64,000 nt of DNA from CAYJNO01 sp964371715 (lineage in GTDB: Bacteria; Bacillota_I; Bacilli_A; Erysipelotrichales; Erysipelotrichaceae), in NCBI GenBank assembly GCA_964371715.1, contig CAYJNO010000001.1, forward strand, positions 62,001 through 126,000, written 5' to 3'. The position numbers were made by a program, and so were the translations under genes. This document shows positions 8,917-16,380 of this stretch, in pieces. Position 1 is the first letter of the stretch; each line of letters begins with the position of its first letter. The notes beneath the pieces were generated by a model, which searched no databases, was not told the DNA's origin, and saw only the letters and a list, made by a program, of their open reading frames with translations.

Positions 8917-9282
8917 TTATCCCTCATTTCCTATATGCGTATATTTTACTATTACTTCATCATTTGCTATATGTTTCTCTAAGATTTCTTTAGCTTTTTC
9001 TGCATCAACTTTTACATATGTTGTTTTATGGTCATTATTATCAAATACTTCAACAATAGGTTCTAAAGAACACATACCAATGCAACCGCATTGGGTTACT
9101 GAACATGAATAATTATGTTCATCTACTTCACCTAAAAGTACATTTAATACATTTTTTGCACCAGATGCAATTCCACAAGTCCCCATACCTACAACTATTT
9201 TGTATTTTTTATCGCCTTGTCTCATTTCTATTTTCTTTTTTGCTTTTTCTTTTAATGCTCTTAGTTCCTCAATCGACTTCAT
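8917..9282 (-). CDS. hndB: Thioredoxin-like [2Fe-2S] ferredoxin subunit (HndB-like)
   Basis: This is a 121-residue protein with an N-terminal charged helix and a thioredoxin-like [2Fe-2S] domain carrying Cys in GMGTCGIASGA and TQCGCIGMCSLEP. It corresponds to HndB of Desulfovibrio-type four-subunit NADP hydrogenases, or equally to a detached copy of the N-terminal domain of HndC. Its role is electron relay between the flavin subunit and partners. It has a clear ribosome site (TAGGAGGTCAAA) and lies 1 base upstream of the hndC start. Confidence 0.88.
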   Translation of the reverse strand: MKSIEELRALKEKAKKKIEMRQGDKKYKIVVGMGTCGIASGAKNVLNVLLGEVDEHNYSCSVTQCGCIGMCSLEPIVEVFDNNDHKTTYVKVDAEKAKEILEKHIANDEVIVKYTHIGNEG

Positions 9283-9291
9283 TTTGACCTC

Positions 9292-9828
9292 CTATTTCAA
9301 ATTGATTTCTTTATTTATTGTTTCTTTTATAAAATTCAGTACCATTGTTTCTTCAATGGGTACATCCTCTAACTCTTCTTTTATATCAACTGTTTTAAAA
9401 GTATAATGATATTCATCTTTAATAAAATTAAATTCATAATTTACTTCTGGCTTTGCTTGAATTAATAAACTGATAGTTTCCCCAATATTACCGAAAACTG
9501 GCAAATCAATATGATTTAACTTAAGAATAAGTTGCAATTTTGTTCCAACACCTTTTGCTGATTCAATATTGAATTCTCCATCACATTGCCTTGCAAGATC
9601 TTTAAATAGTGGTAAACCAAGACCAATTTTACGAACTTTTTTAGTTGTATAAAATGGATTAATCGCTTTATTAATTTCTTCCCTATCCATTCCACAACCA
9701 TTATCAATTATTTCAATTAATAATTTATTACTTTTTTTATCAACATTAATATTAATAACTATTAAACTAGATAAAGCTCTAATTGAATTGTTTACTATAT
9801 CAAGTAGATAAGTTGCAAAATCATACAT
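9292..9828 (-). CDS. Stand-alone HATPase (histidine-kinase-like ATP-binding) protein
   Basis: This 178-residue cytosolic protein consists of a GHKL ATP-binding domain without a HisKA dimerisation/phospho-acceptor helix. Seen: N box DIVNNSIRA, G1 DNGCGMD, a lid-like FYTTKK and G2 GLGLPLFKDLA, then a C-terminal extension of about 60 residues. Because no phospho-His box is present, it may act on a separate partner or bind ATP as a switch, as anti-sigma kinases do. Its neighbours are the PHP and HndB genes, and an unrelated second GHKL protein is in the same operon. Target unknown. Confidence 0.85.
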   Translation of the reverse strand: MYDFATYLLDIVNNSIRALSSLIVININVDKKSNKLLIEIIDNGCGMDREEINKAINPFYTTKKVRKIGLGLPLFKDLARQCDGEFNIESAKGVGTKLQLILKLNHIDLPVFGNIGETISLLIQAKPEVNYEFNFIKDEYHYTFKTVDIKEELEDVPIEETMVLNFIKETINKEINLK

Positions 9829-10522
9829 TATTATTTCCCCACCAAAATTCTATTAAATCAAAATCTAAATGATTTTCTTCACTAATATCAATTAATGAAT
9901 GTGCATCTGAATTTTTAAACCAAAGTGTTTCATTTATATTTTTATGAATTTTTAATACTTTTTCTTTATCTTCAGATTTCTTTATCTCTATACCATCATA
10001 CTTTACATCTAGTGGAATAAATCCAAGTGTTTCAATAATTCCATTCGCTTTCCCTATTACATGAGCTAAGACTACTTTTCCATTACACTCGTGTATTTTA
10101 TCACAAATTTCATTTACACTTTTCCTAATAGATACGATTAATAAATTATCGACTACTTCGATGACCTCATCATTTTCGTTTAGCACATATTGATTACCAA
10201 AATAATCTGGTTTATTTTCAACATATTTTGTATTTTTATTTAAAAATTCATCGAATTTTATAATATCTTTTTGATATTTAAAATATCCTAAAATATGTAC
10301 TTCTTCTTTTGATTGAACTTCAACTCCAAAAATATATTTTATATTCATTTTATCAGCTATAATCTTTGCAGATTTTTGGTTTTTAATTGAATTATGATCT
10401 GTAATACTGATTAAATTCAAGCCATTAATGCAAGCCATATTAACAATGTTATTGATTGTCATATCATCATCAGCACATGGAGATAGTGCTGAATGCATAT
10501 GTAAATCATAATAATGCTTCAT
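9821..10522 (-). CDS. PHP-domain metal-dependent phosphoesterase
   Basis: The 233-residue protein begins with the PHP metal motif DLHMHSALSPCADDDMT and continues with SITDHNS, a GVEVQSKEEVHILGYF strand and SDAHS near the C terminus, all typical of the TrpH/YciV-like PHP family (Mn-dependent phosphoesterases acting on nucleotides or small phosphorylated molecules). The N-terminal ATG overlaps the stop of the DRTGG gene (ATGA), and the C terminus overlaps the HATPase gene by 8 nt. Its inclusion in a hydrogenase operon suggests turnover of a signalling phosphate, but the substrate cannot be read from the sequence. Confidence 0.9.
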   Translation of the reverse strand: MKHYYDLHMHSALSPCADDDMTINNIVNMACINGLNLISITDHNSIKNQKSAKIIADKMNIKYIFGVEVQSKEEVHILGYFKYQKDIIKFDEFLNKNTKYVENKPDYFGNQYVLNENDEVIEVVDNLLIVSIRKSVNEICDKIHECNGKVVLAHVIGKANGIIETLGFIPLDVKYDGIEIKKSEDKEKVLKIHKNINETLWFKNSDAHSLIDISEENHLDFDLIEFWWGNNNV

Positions 10523-10851
10523 AGGCCTAAATTTACTAACTTTTTCGCAATATCATAACTTGATTCTTTAGAGAACATAATACATATATTTTCTTCTAAG
10601 GCTTTTTGTTCAACATCTTCTTCTAATCTTACATCGTGAGCTAATATAATAGCACTAAAATCTTTTAATGATGCAACAGCAATTGAATTTAAATGAGCTT
10701 GGATTGTTATCCAAACACTTTCTTCTTCTCCCTCACCCATAACAAAACTTAAAAGATCTCCGACAAATACATTATTTACTTCTTTATTGATACTTTCATC
10801 TGTACCAATGTATTCAAGCTTTAAATTTTTTATTATATCTTTTACTTGCAT
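10519..10851 (-). CDS. Small DRTGG-like domain protein (copy 2)
   Basis: A 110-residue single-domain protein (MQVKDIIKNLKLEYIG...) with alternating hydrophobic strands and helices. It resembles the DRTGG domain found between CBS domains or in HPr-kinase-related and phosphotransacetylase-related proteins. I selected ATG 10851 because GAGGAT lies 7 nt upstream; an ATG at 10884 would overlap the previous gene by 25 nt without a ribosome site. A second protein of the same size and predicted fold is encoded at 12417-12773 in this operon. Biochemical role unknown; ligand binding is the family expectation. Confidence 0.75.
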   Translation of the reverse strand: MQVKDIIKNLKLEYIGTDESINKEVNNVFVGDLLSFVMGEGEEESVWITIQAHLNSIAVASLKDFSAIILAHDVRLEEDVEQKALEENICIMFSKESSYDIAKKLVNLGL

Positions 10852-10859
10852 ATTTATCC

Positions 10860-12014
10860 TCACTTTGTATTGATAATCTTGCAATTATCTATTTTTTTTT
10901 TACCATCAACTATTGCTTCAGCCATAAGTCTACAACTTGCATACCCACATGCACCACAATCAAGTTCTGGTAAATTTTCTAGTTGTTGATTTAATTGGTT
11001 AAATCTAATAAGTTTATCCATCATTGATTTTGTTTCACTAACATTATCAACTTTAGTAATCTTAATCATATCTTCAGCTCTTAAATCTTCTAATTTATCA
11101 TTTCCTTTATTTAATAGTTTATGAATATTTCTTTCTCTTAAATAACGATTAGACCAAAGAAAATTTGCTCCTGCACATCCATTTAAACAAAACGAAATAT
11201 CAGCACCTTTATAGTCTTCTAATAATCCAAATTCCATCATTTCTAATACTTCTAATGTTTTTGGTAAACCATCAACATTTAAAATGTTATCATCAAATTC
11301 TTTAATACATGATTTAAGACCATATTTATTAAAATCAATATCAATAAGTTCATCATCTATTAATTTATTTAATTTTGGAAATATATCAGTTAATGATAAT
11401 GCATGATCTACTTCATATTCATTGTTCCCATAAGGATATTTAGCAAATGCAAGTTTAGCCATACATTCACATAAATAAAATATGCCAACATTTTGTTTAT
11501 CTTGGTGTTTAACTCTTAGTTTTTTTGCAGCTATTTCACTAGCTAAAGCATTTTCTAAAGTATTTGTTAAGAGTGCTGGATAATCAATCTTAATCAATTT
11601 ACTTATAACTGGACAGTTTGTCTTAATACTACATTTTCCTTCTTTAAGTTGTTTATTATTATATTCATTGATTGTTCCTTCAATACTACTTAAATCATAT
11701 ACTTCATCAAAGCCTAATTTTAATATTCCTGAATATAATTTATTTACATCACATTTATTTTTACATACACCTATTAGTGCACTTGGTACTATTGCAATTT
11801 TATAATTATAATTTTCAAGGTCATATATGGTACTTCCTTTTGCATGTAAACCTAAAAACATGCATGTATCTACACAAAGACCACAGTTTATACATATCTC
11901 ACGATTAATATTTACCCTATTATTTTCCATTGTTATGGCTTTAGTTGGACAAATTCTTAAGCATTTCATACATTTACTACAATGACTTAATGTATAACTT
12001 ATTACTGATTTCAT
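10860..12014 (-). CDS. Ferredoxin/degenerate H-cluster-domain protein
   Basis: This 384-residue protein has two [4Fe-4S] motifs at the N terminus (HCSKCMKCLRICP, CINCGLCVDTC), then a shortened [FeFe]-hydrogenase-like domain. L1 reads KTNCPVISK (one Cys), L2 reads CECMAKL, L3 reads FCLNGCAGANF. It ends in a Fes-type [4Fe-4S] motif (LDCGACGYASC). The four Cys expected to hold the H-cluster cubane are arguably kept, but residues around the diiron site diverge, so catalysis is unlikely. The same order (ferredoxin, H domain, Fes motif) is seen in the sensory protein at 14446-16122. A redox or H2 sensor or electron-transfer adaptor is the best guess. Confidence 0.82.
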   Translation of the reverse strand: MKSVISYTLSHCSKCMKCLRICPTKAITMENNRVNINREICINCGLCVDTCMFLGLHAKGSTIYDLENYNYKIAIVPSALIGVCKNKCDVNKLYSGILKLGFDEVYDLSSIEGTINEYNNKQLKEGKCSIKTNCPVISKLIKIDYPALLTNTLENALASEIAAKKLRVKHQDKQNVGIFYLCECMAKLAFAKYPYGNNEYEVDHALSLTDIFPKLNKLIDDELIDIDFNKYGLKSCIKEFDDNILNVDGLPKTLEVLEMMEFGLLEDYKGADISFCLNGCAGANFLWSNRYLRERNIHKLLNKGNDKLEDLRAEDMIKITKVDNVSETKSMMDKLIRFNQLNQQLENLPELDCGACGYASCRLMAEAIVDGKKKIDNCKIINTK

Positions 12015-12424
12015 ACTATCTTAAATCCTATTTTCAATGTTGTACCATCACTTGATGACTTTATATCAAACTCATCTGATACTCTTTTAATATTAACTAA
12101 ACCCATACCTGCACCAAATCCAAGCTCTCGTGCTTTTTGGCTTGCAGTTGAATAGCCTGGTGTAATAGCTAAATCCATATCTTTAATACCTGGTCCAACA
12201 TCTTCAAATATCATTGTAATTAATTCATTTGTCAAATCTAAGATTATTTTCCCACCATCTGAATGTATAATCAAATTAATTTCAGCCTCATAACAAGCTA
12301 CAGCCATTCTTCTTATTAACTCAGCTGGTAGATTAAGTTGTTTTAAAATTGCTTTAATTTGACTTGAAACTTTACCAGCATTTGCAAAGTCTTCTTTATC
12401 AACATTGTAAATTAAACTATTCAT
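12011..12424 (-). CDS. RsbW/anti-sigma-like ATP-binding protein
   Basis: A 137-residue GHKL protein of the serine-kinase/anti-sigma type: N box ACYEAEINLIIHS, G1 FEDVGPGIKD, G2 GFGAGMGLVNI. RsbW and SpoIIAB relatives phosphorylate STAS antagonists and are opposed by PP2C/SpoIIE phosphatases, and such a phosphatase is encoded two genes upstream. No STAS protein or sigma factor is in this operon, so the partner is missing or different. I start it at ATG 12424; a TTG two codons earlier is possible. It overlaps its neighbours on both sides (8 nt, ATGA). Confidence 0.85.
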   Translation of the reverse strand: MNSLIYNVDKEDFANAGKVSSQIKAILKQLNLPAELIRRMAVACYEAEINLIIHSDGGKIILDLTNELITMIFEDVGPGIKDMDLAITPGYSTASQKARELGFGAGMGLVNIKRVSDEFDIKSSSDGTTLKIGFKIV

Positions 12425-12773
12425 AAGCAATTGCTTTTATGCCATTAGAAAATAAAATTCCACTTGCTTCAAACATACTATAATCTGAAGTAATAATACT
12501 AATATCTAGATTTGGAAATGATTCAATAGTATTTGGAAGAAATTTTTTTCCTCTAACAATAATTATCATTCCTATATCTAACATTTCTGCAGTTCTTAGT
12601 ACTTGTTCATTACATAGTCCTGTAACTAGAATTGTTTTATCAGGATCATCATTAATCATAGCTAATGCATCACTCATTAAATCTGTTGAAAAAGCATATA
12701 AATAATCAATATTACTTTGACTATCTACTAATATTTCTCCATTTAATATTTTAGCTAGCTCGTGTGTTAACAT
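12417..12773 (-). CDS. Small DRTGG-like domain protein (copy 1)
   Basis: This is a 118-residue single-domain alpha/beta protein (MLTHELAKILNGEILVDSQS...) whose pattern of strands (ILVTGL, IGMIIIVRG, ISIITSDY) resembles the DRTGG domain. It starts 4 bases after the hndA stop and overlaps the anti-sigma-like gene. Similar small DRTGG genes accompany NAD-linked hydrogenase loci in other anaerobes as far as I recall, but their function is not established. Compare with copy 2 at 10519-10851; the two share a fold pattern but little obvious identity. Confidence 0.72.
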   Translation of the reverse strand: MLTHELAKILNGEILVDSQSNIDYLYAFSTDLMSDALAMINDDPDKTILVTGLCNEQVLRTAEMLDIGMIIIVRGKKFLPNTIESFPNLDISIITSDYSMFEASGILFSNGIKAIAYE

Positions 12774-12777
12774 AATT

Positions 12778-13263
12778 TTATCTTTCTTCAGCTACAATAT
12801 TTTTAACACGCTCTTGTAGGTCTGAGTTATCAAAACAGTTACCATATACCTTTTCATTTAAAATTGCAATTGGTGCAAGACCACATGCTCCAAGACATCT
12901 TGTTGCATCTAAACTGAATAATCCATCTTCACTTGTTCCATTAACGGGAGATTTAGTTAGCGCTTCCATTTCATCTAATAAATCTTTTGCTCCCTTAACA
13001 TAACAAGCCGTCCCCATACAGACATTTACTACATACTTCCCTTTTGGTGTTGTCGTAAATTGTGTGTAGAATGTTACAACTCCATACACATCAGCTACGG
13101 AAGTATCTGTTGCTAATGAAATTTTTTCCATTGCATAAAATGGAATATATCCAAGCTCATGTTGTACATCATGTAACATTTGCTTTACTGGACCTAGTTT
13201 CCCTTTATGTCTACTTACAATCTCTTCAATCTTCATTTTTGCATCTTGATTTAATTTTTCCAT
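12778..13263 (-). CDS. hndA: NuoE-like [2Fe-2S] subunit of bifurcating hydrogenase (HndA/HydC)
   Basis: This 161-residue NuoE homologue carries the four cluster ligands in CMGTACYVKGA and RCLGACGLAP. An N-terminal helical part (VKQMLHDVQHELGYIP) precedes the thioredoxin-like domain. It passes electrons to and from the flavin subunit HndC. The ribosome site AAAGGGATATT precedes the ATG. In the operon it is separated from hndBCD by five regulatory or accessory genes, whereas in the simplest loci the subunit genes are contiguous. Confidence 0.95.
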   Translation of the reverse strand: MEKLNQDAKMKIEEIVSRHKGKLGPVKQMLHDVQHELGYIPFYAMEKISLATDTSVADVYGVVTFYTQFTTTPKGKYVVNVCMGTACYVKGAKDLLDEMEALTKSPVNGTSEDGLFSLDATRCLGACGLAPIAILNEKVYGNCFDNSDLQERVKNIVAEER

Positions 13264-13274
13264 AATATCCCTTT

Positions 13275-14453
13275 CTAATACTCTTTTATTTCAACAATTT
13301 TACCTAGTTTATCAAGATTATTTATTATATTTTTTATAATATTAACTTTCACATCTAGTGAAATTGTGGAATAACTTAATGTTTTGTGGACTTCATTTTC
13401 TGCAAGTCCTAATAAAAAACTAACTTTTGTACTATCTAATAAATATTTTGCTAAAAGTGTACCACCATCTTTTTCTTTTCCAAATAATAAAGCTTCCATA
13501 AATTTTTTATTTTTAACACATTGTGTTAAAAGATAATCTGCTTTACTTAAAGTGATAACTCCTTCACATACTAAATCAATACCTAATATTTTTGATGTCG
13601 GAGGAACATCTGCATTTTTATCAAACGTATTATGTATAATTTGAGTATTTAAATTTTTGGCAACAATTTGTCCTGTGGTTCCGCCACATGTTATTTTATA
13701 GTGTGTTGCTTTCATTAATTCTTCTACTACAAATTTATCATTTTCTTTATCTTTAGGTGGACCTACCATCACTTTGCTTTCTTTAGCTTCGCAAAGTTTA
13801 ATAACGCCAACTGTACAATCATCTAAGCATTCACCATTATAAAGTTCATTAACACTTTGAAGAAGTATATTTGATACTTCAATTGGCTCATCACTTGTAC
13901 GATAATATTTAACTAGATGATTCTCTACTGCTGTTTGATTCCAATCTAAATTAATTCTTTTATCAATACCAGCATGTAGTATACCATCAGAATAACATAA
14001 TATAAAATCATCAACTTTCGCGTTAAAGGAAAATTCACATACTAAACGATGATTATAAAATTCTTCTTTTTTTTCTATGTTTAACAACTTTTTATCCCTT
14101 AACACAATTGTGGATGGATTATCAAATTCAACTACTTCTATCAAACCATTATAATAAGCTTTAATAATTGTAAATGTAGCATATGCACTATTTCTTTCTT
14201 TACATTCTGGAAGTGTACTAGTTACTGTTTCAATAACGCTAGCTAAAGGTTCATGGCTATTAACCATTTCAGCAATAATTGTACTTGTTAGTGTCGATAA
14301 AATATTAGCTTTTACACCACTACCAATTCCATCAGATAATACCATTGTAAAGAATTCAGTGTTATGCTTAATTCTTACATTATCTCCACAAAGTTCTTCA
14401 CCTACTTTATGAAAGCTTGCAAAATGATTTTTTACATGAAATTTGTCACTCAT
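13275..14453 (-). CDS. SpoIIE-type PP2C serine phosphatase
   Basis: This 392-residue cytosolic protein has a SpoIIE/PP2C phosphatase domain in its first 220 residues. Metal-binding blocks are visible: VLSDGIGSGVKAN, FILCYSDGILHAG and LDDCTVGVI. A further C-terminal domain of about 160 residues follows, including a Gly-rich stretch KITCGGTTGQIVAK. Such phosphatases dephosphorylate Ser/Thr on STAS-type partners. It directly follows the sensory H-cluster gene with an 8-nt overlap, so its activity is probably tied to that sensor. The same sensor/phosphatase pairing is known from [FeFe] group C loci. Confidence 0.88.
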   Translation of the reverse strand: MSDKFHVKNHFASFHKVGEELCGDNVRIKHNTEFFTMVLSDGIGSGVKANILSTLTSTIIAEMVNSHEPLASVIETVTSTLPECKERNSAYATFTIIKAYYNGLIEVVEFDNPSTIVLRDKKLLNIEKKEEFYNHRLVCEFSFNAKVDDFILCYSDGILHAGIDKRINLDWNQTAVENHLVKYYRTSDEPIEVSNILLQSVNELYNGECLDDCTVGVIKLCEAKESKVMVGPPKDKENDKFVVEELMKATHYKITCGGTTGQIVAKNLNTQIIHNTFDKNADVPPTSKILGIDLVCEGVITLSKADYLLTQCVKNKKFMEALLFGKEKDGGTLLAKYLLDSTKVSFLLGLAENEVHKTLSYSTISLDVKVNIIKNIINNLDKLGKIVEIKEY

Positions 14454-16122
14454 CTTTTTCTATTGCTTTCATTAATTTACTTAATGCTATTTTAGAATTT
14501 GCAGTACTTTCTCCAAGTAGTGAAGCTACTTCTTGTACAGTTCTCATTTGATCATCGATAATTTTTTGAGTTATCTCTAATGTATTTTCACGATATTTTC
14601 TAATAATTTTTTCCTTTGTTTCCTCAATTGTTAAGTCCATCAAAATAATAATGAATTTATGATGTTCTTTTAAATAGATAACACAATGATTTACAAGTAT
14701 TTTATATTCGTCATAATAGTATTTGAAGTATTGGATTTTTTGTGGATGATTAATTGCATATTCAAGTTCAGAGCATTGAATAATTGCTTGAATAGGCATT
14801 TCATTACAGTTTGTGCTCTCTAATCTGAACATTGCTTTTGCAGCAGGATTTATTGTTTCTATTTGCAATTTACTATCTATAACAATAATTCCATTTGGTG
14901 TATTTTTAATAACTAAATTTGAAGTTGATAATGCCATTTCAAGAGCATCAGGAATACATAAATTAGGGTCAGCTTTATTTTCTAATACTGCAATTGCTTT
15001 TTCTTTACATGTTTCATACCCACAAGAACCACAATTGAGCACTTGATTTTCATTTGTTTTTCCCAGGATATAAAGCATATCTTGAATTTGCGCTTCAGAA
15101 AATGATTGTTTAGTTTTTAGTTGACTTTGCCATTTTGCTTTAAAGGCTGGTAAATTATTCATATTTTTAATAACTGAGCTATTGTGAATTTGTCTTTTTA
15201 ATTTAGTTTCTGAAGCCCATTTTTTATGATAATGATTCTCTAATATTGGTCCTCCAAGACATGATTCTTTACAAGCACTCATTTCAATGAAACACTTTTC
15301 AATTTCTTTATTTTTTATTGCCTCTAATGCCAATCTAATTCGGGATATCCCTTCAACACTAAAAGTTTCATAATTACTATCTTTACTATTCAATGTTTTT
15401 AAAATACCACTTGGTGTTGGATAAATTCTAGCTATATCACCATCAAAACTATCAAGATTATCTTTATAATCAACATGTACATCTTTTAAATAATATTCAA
15501 GTTCATCCATTTCAATAGTTGCATCGATAATTCCATTATTTCTAATATCCTTAATTTCTCTTTTCTTTGCAATACATGGATTAATAAATACTACCTTTGC
15601 ATCAGGATGTTGTTCTTTTATTAATACACCTGATGCTATCATTGGCGATACAATACTAGCCAGTGCTTCAATTAGTTCAGGATACTCTTTTTCGATTAAA
15701 TCAACTACTACAGGACAACATGTAGAAATAATATTATTCATTTTATTTTCTGCTATTAAATAATTATAATGTTCACTAACTTTACTAGCAGCAAAAGAGG
15801 TTTCTATAACATCATAAAAACCTTTTTCTATTAATTTACTTTTTAATTCATTAAAACTAGACCATACTCCAATAAAGCTTGGTGCTACTGTTGCAATAAC
15901 TTTTTGCTTATTATTAATCCATTGATTTACTTGATTTAAATCACTTTTAATTTTTTTTGCACTATGTGGACAAATTACAAAACACTTCCCACATAAAATA
16001 CACTCATCCTCAATAATTTGAGGCTGATAATTTACATAGGCCATTGCTTTTGTTGGACATACTCTTACACATCTCAAACAGTTCTTGCAATTTGATTCTT
16101 GTAACCTAATATATGAACTCAT
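14446..16122 (-). CDS. Sensory [FeFe]-hydrogenase-like protein with PAS domain (HydS-like)
   Basis: First gene of the hydrogenase operon, about 558 residues. Order: two [4Fe-4S] motifs (CKNCLRCVRVCP, CILCGKCFVICP); an H-cluster domain with L1 STCCPVV (about 131), L2 NPCIAKKRE (about 179), L3 SACKESCLGGP (about 279); a Fes [4Fe-4S] motif (NCGSCGYETCKEKA, about 359); a PAS domain (NTPNGIIVIDSKLQ to ILMDLTIEETKEK, about 400-500); and a C-terminal helix. The four cubane Cys and the adjacent Cys of L1 are kept, but the accessory and substrate-channel features of a real hydrogenase are reduced. Group C hydrogenases such as Thermotoga HydS are considered H2/redox sensors and lie beside hydABC. Start chosen at 16122 behind AGGGAG. 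Confidence 0.87.
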   Translation of the reverse strand: MSSYIRLQESNCKNCLRCVRVCPTKAMAYVNYQPQIIEDECILCGKCFVICPHSAKKIKSDLNQVNQWINNKQKVIATVAPSFIGVWSSFNELKSKLIEKGFYDVIETSFAASKVSEHYNYLIAENKMNNIISTCCPVVVDLIEKEYPELIEALASIVSPMIASGVLIKEQHPDAKVVFINPCIAKKREIKDIRNNGIIDATIEMDELEYYLKDVHVDYKDNLDSFDGDIARIYPTPSGILKTLNSKDSNYETFSVEGISRIRLALEAIKNKEIEKCFIEMSACKESCLGGPILENHYHKKWASETKLKRQIHNSSVIKNMNNLPAFKAKWQSQLKTKQSFSEAQIQDMLYILGKTNENQVLNCGSCGYETCKEKAIAVLENKADPNLCIPDALEMALSTSNLVIKNTPNGIIVIDSKLQIETINPAAKAMFRLESTNCNEMPIQAIIQCSELEYAINHPQKIQYFKYYYDEYKILVNHCVIYLKEHHKFIIILMDLTIEETKEKIIRKYRENTLEITQKIIDDQMRTVQEVASLLGESTANSKIALSKLMKAIEKDE

Positions 16123-16161
16123 ATTTTTCTCCCTAGACATTGAAAAAATAATACTATGTAT

Positions 16162-16191
16162 ATTTTACCATTATATAAAAGGTTGTTTCAA
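16162..16191 (-). promoter_or_regulatory. Promoter of the hydrogenase operon
   Basis: On the minus strand TTGAAA (16186-16191) and TAAAAT (16162-16167) are spaced 18 bp, ending about 40 nt before the chosen start of the sensory gene. I looked for a Rex-type palindrome (TTGTTAA...TTAACAA) and did not find one. Confidence 0.5.
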
Positions 16192-16203
16192 GAATATATT
16201 GTA

Positions 16204-16230
16204 TAAAAAAAACGAACTATTTGTTCGTTT
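16204..16230 (-). terminator. Orphan terminator-like hairpin upstream of the hydrogenase operon
   Basis: AAACGAAC, a 5-nt loop and GTTCGTTT form an 8-bp stem, followed on the minus strand by an uninterrupted run of eight T. No minus-strand gene precedes it: gpsA already has its own terminator at 16354-16380. It therefore either ends a short RNA transcribed from the 130 bp to its right or is a leader attenuator for the hydrogenase operon. Confidence 0.55.
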
Positions 16231-16353
16231 AAGTAATTTTGTTATAATTTTAATTATTTATTTTATATATGATTTAATTTTATTAGATTACATAGTTATC
16301 ACAATATTTATATCATACCATATTTGAACATTTTTAATTAAATAATTAGCTAA

Positions 16354-16380
16354 TAAAAAAGAAGTATAATTATACTTCTT
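16354..16380 (-). terminator. Terminator after gpsA
   Basis: The perfect palindrome AAGAAGTATAATTATACTTC (continuing to TT) overlaps the gpsA stop and is followed by six T on the minus strand. Confidence 0.85.

Noticed and set aside
2800..14453. TGA recoded as tryptophan (Mollicutes code)
   Set aside because: TGA is the stop in several ATGA overlaps (2803-2805, 9821-9823, 10519-10521, 12011-12013, 14446-14448) and Trp is encoded by TGG throughout.
16123..16240. Rex-type redox operator upstream of the hydrogenase operon
   Set aside because: No TTGTTAA/TTAACAA-like palindrome could be found; only TTGAAA/TAAAAT promoter elements and the hairpin.
16085..16327. Plus-strand ORF of 80 codons upstream of gpsA end
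   Set aside because: It overlaps the start of the sensory gene antisense, lacks a ribosome site and crosses the orphan terminator.
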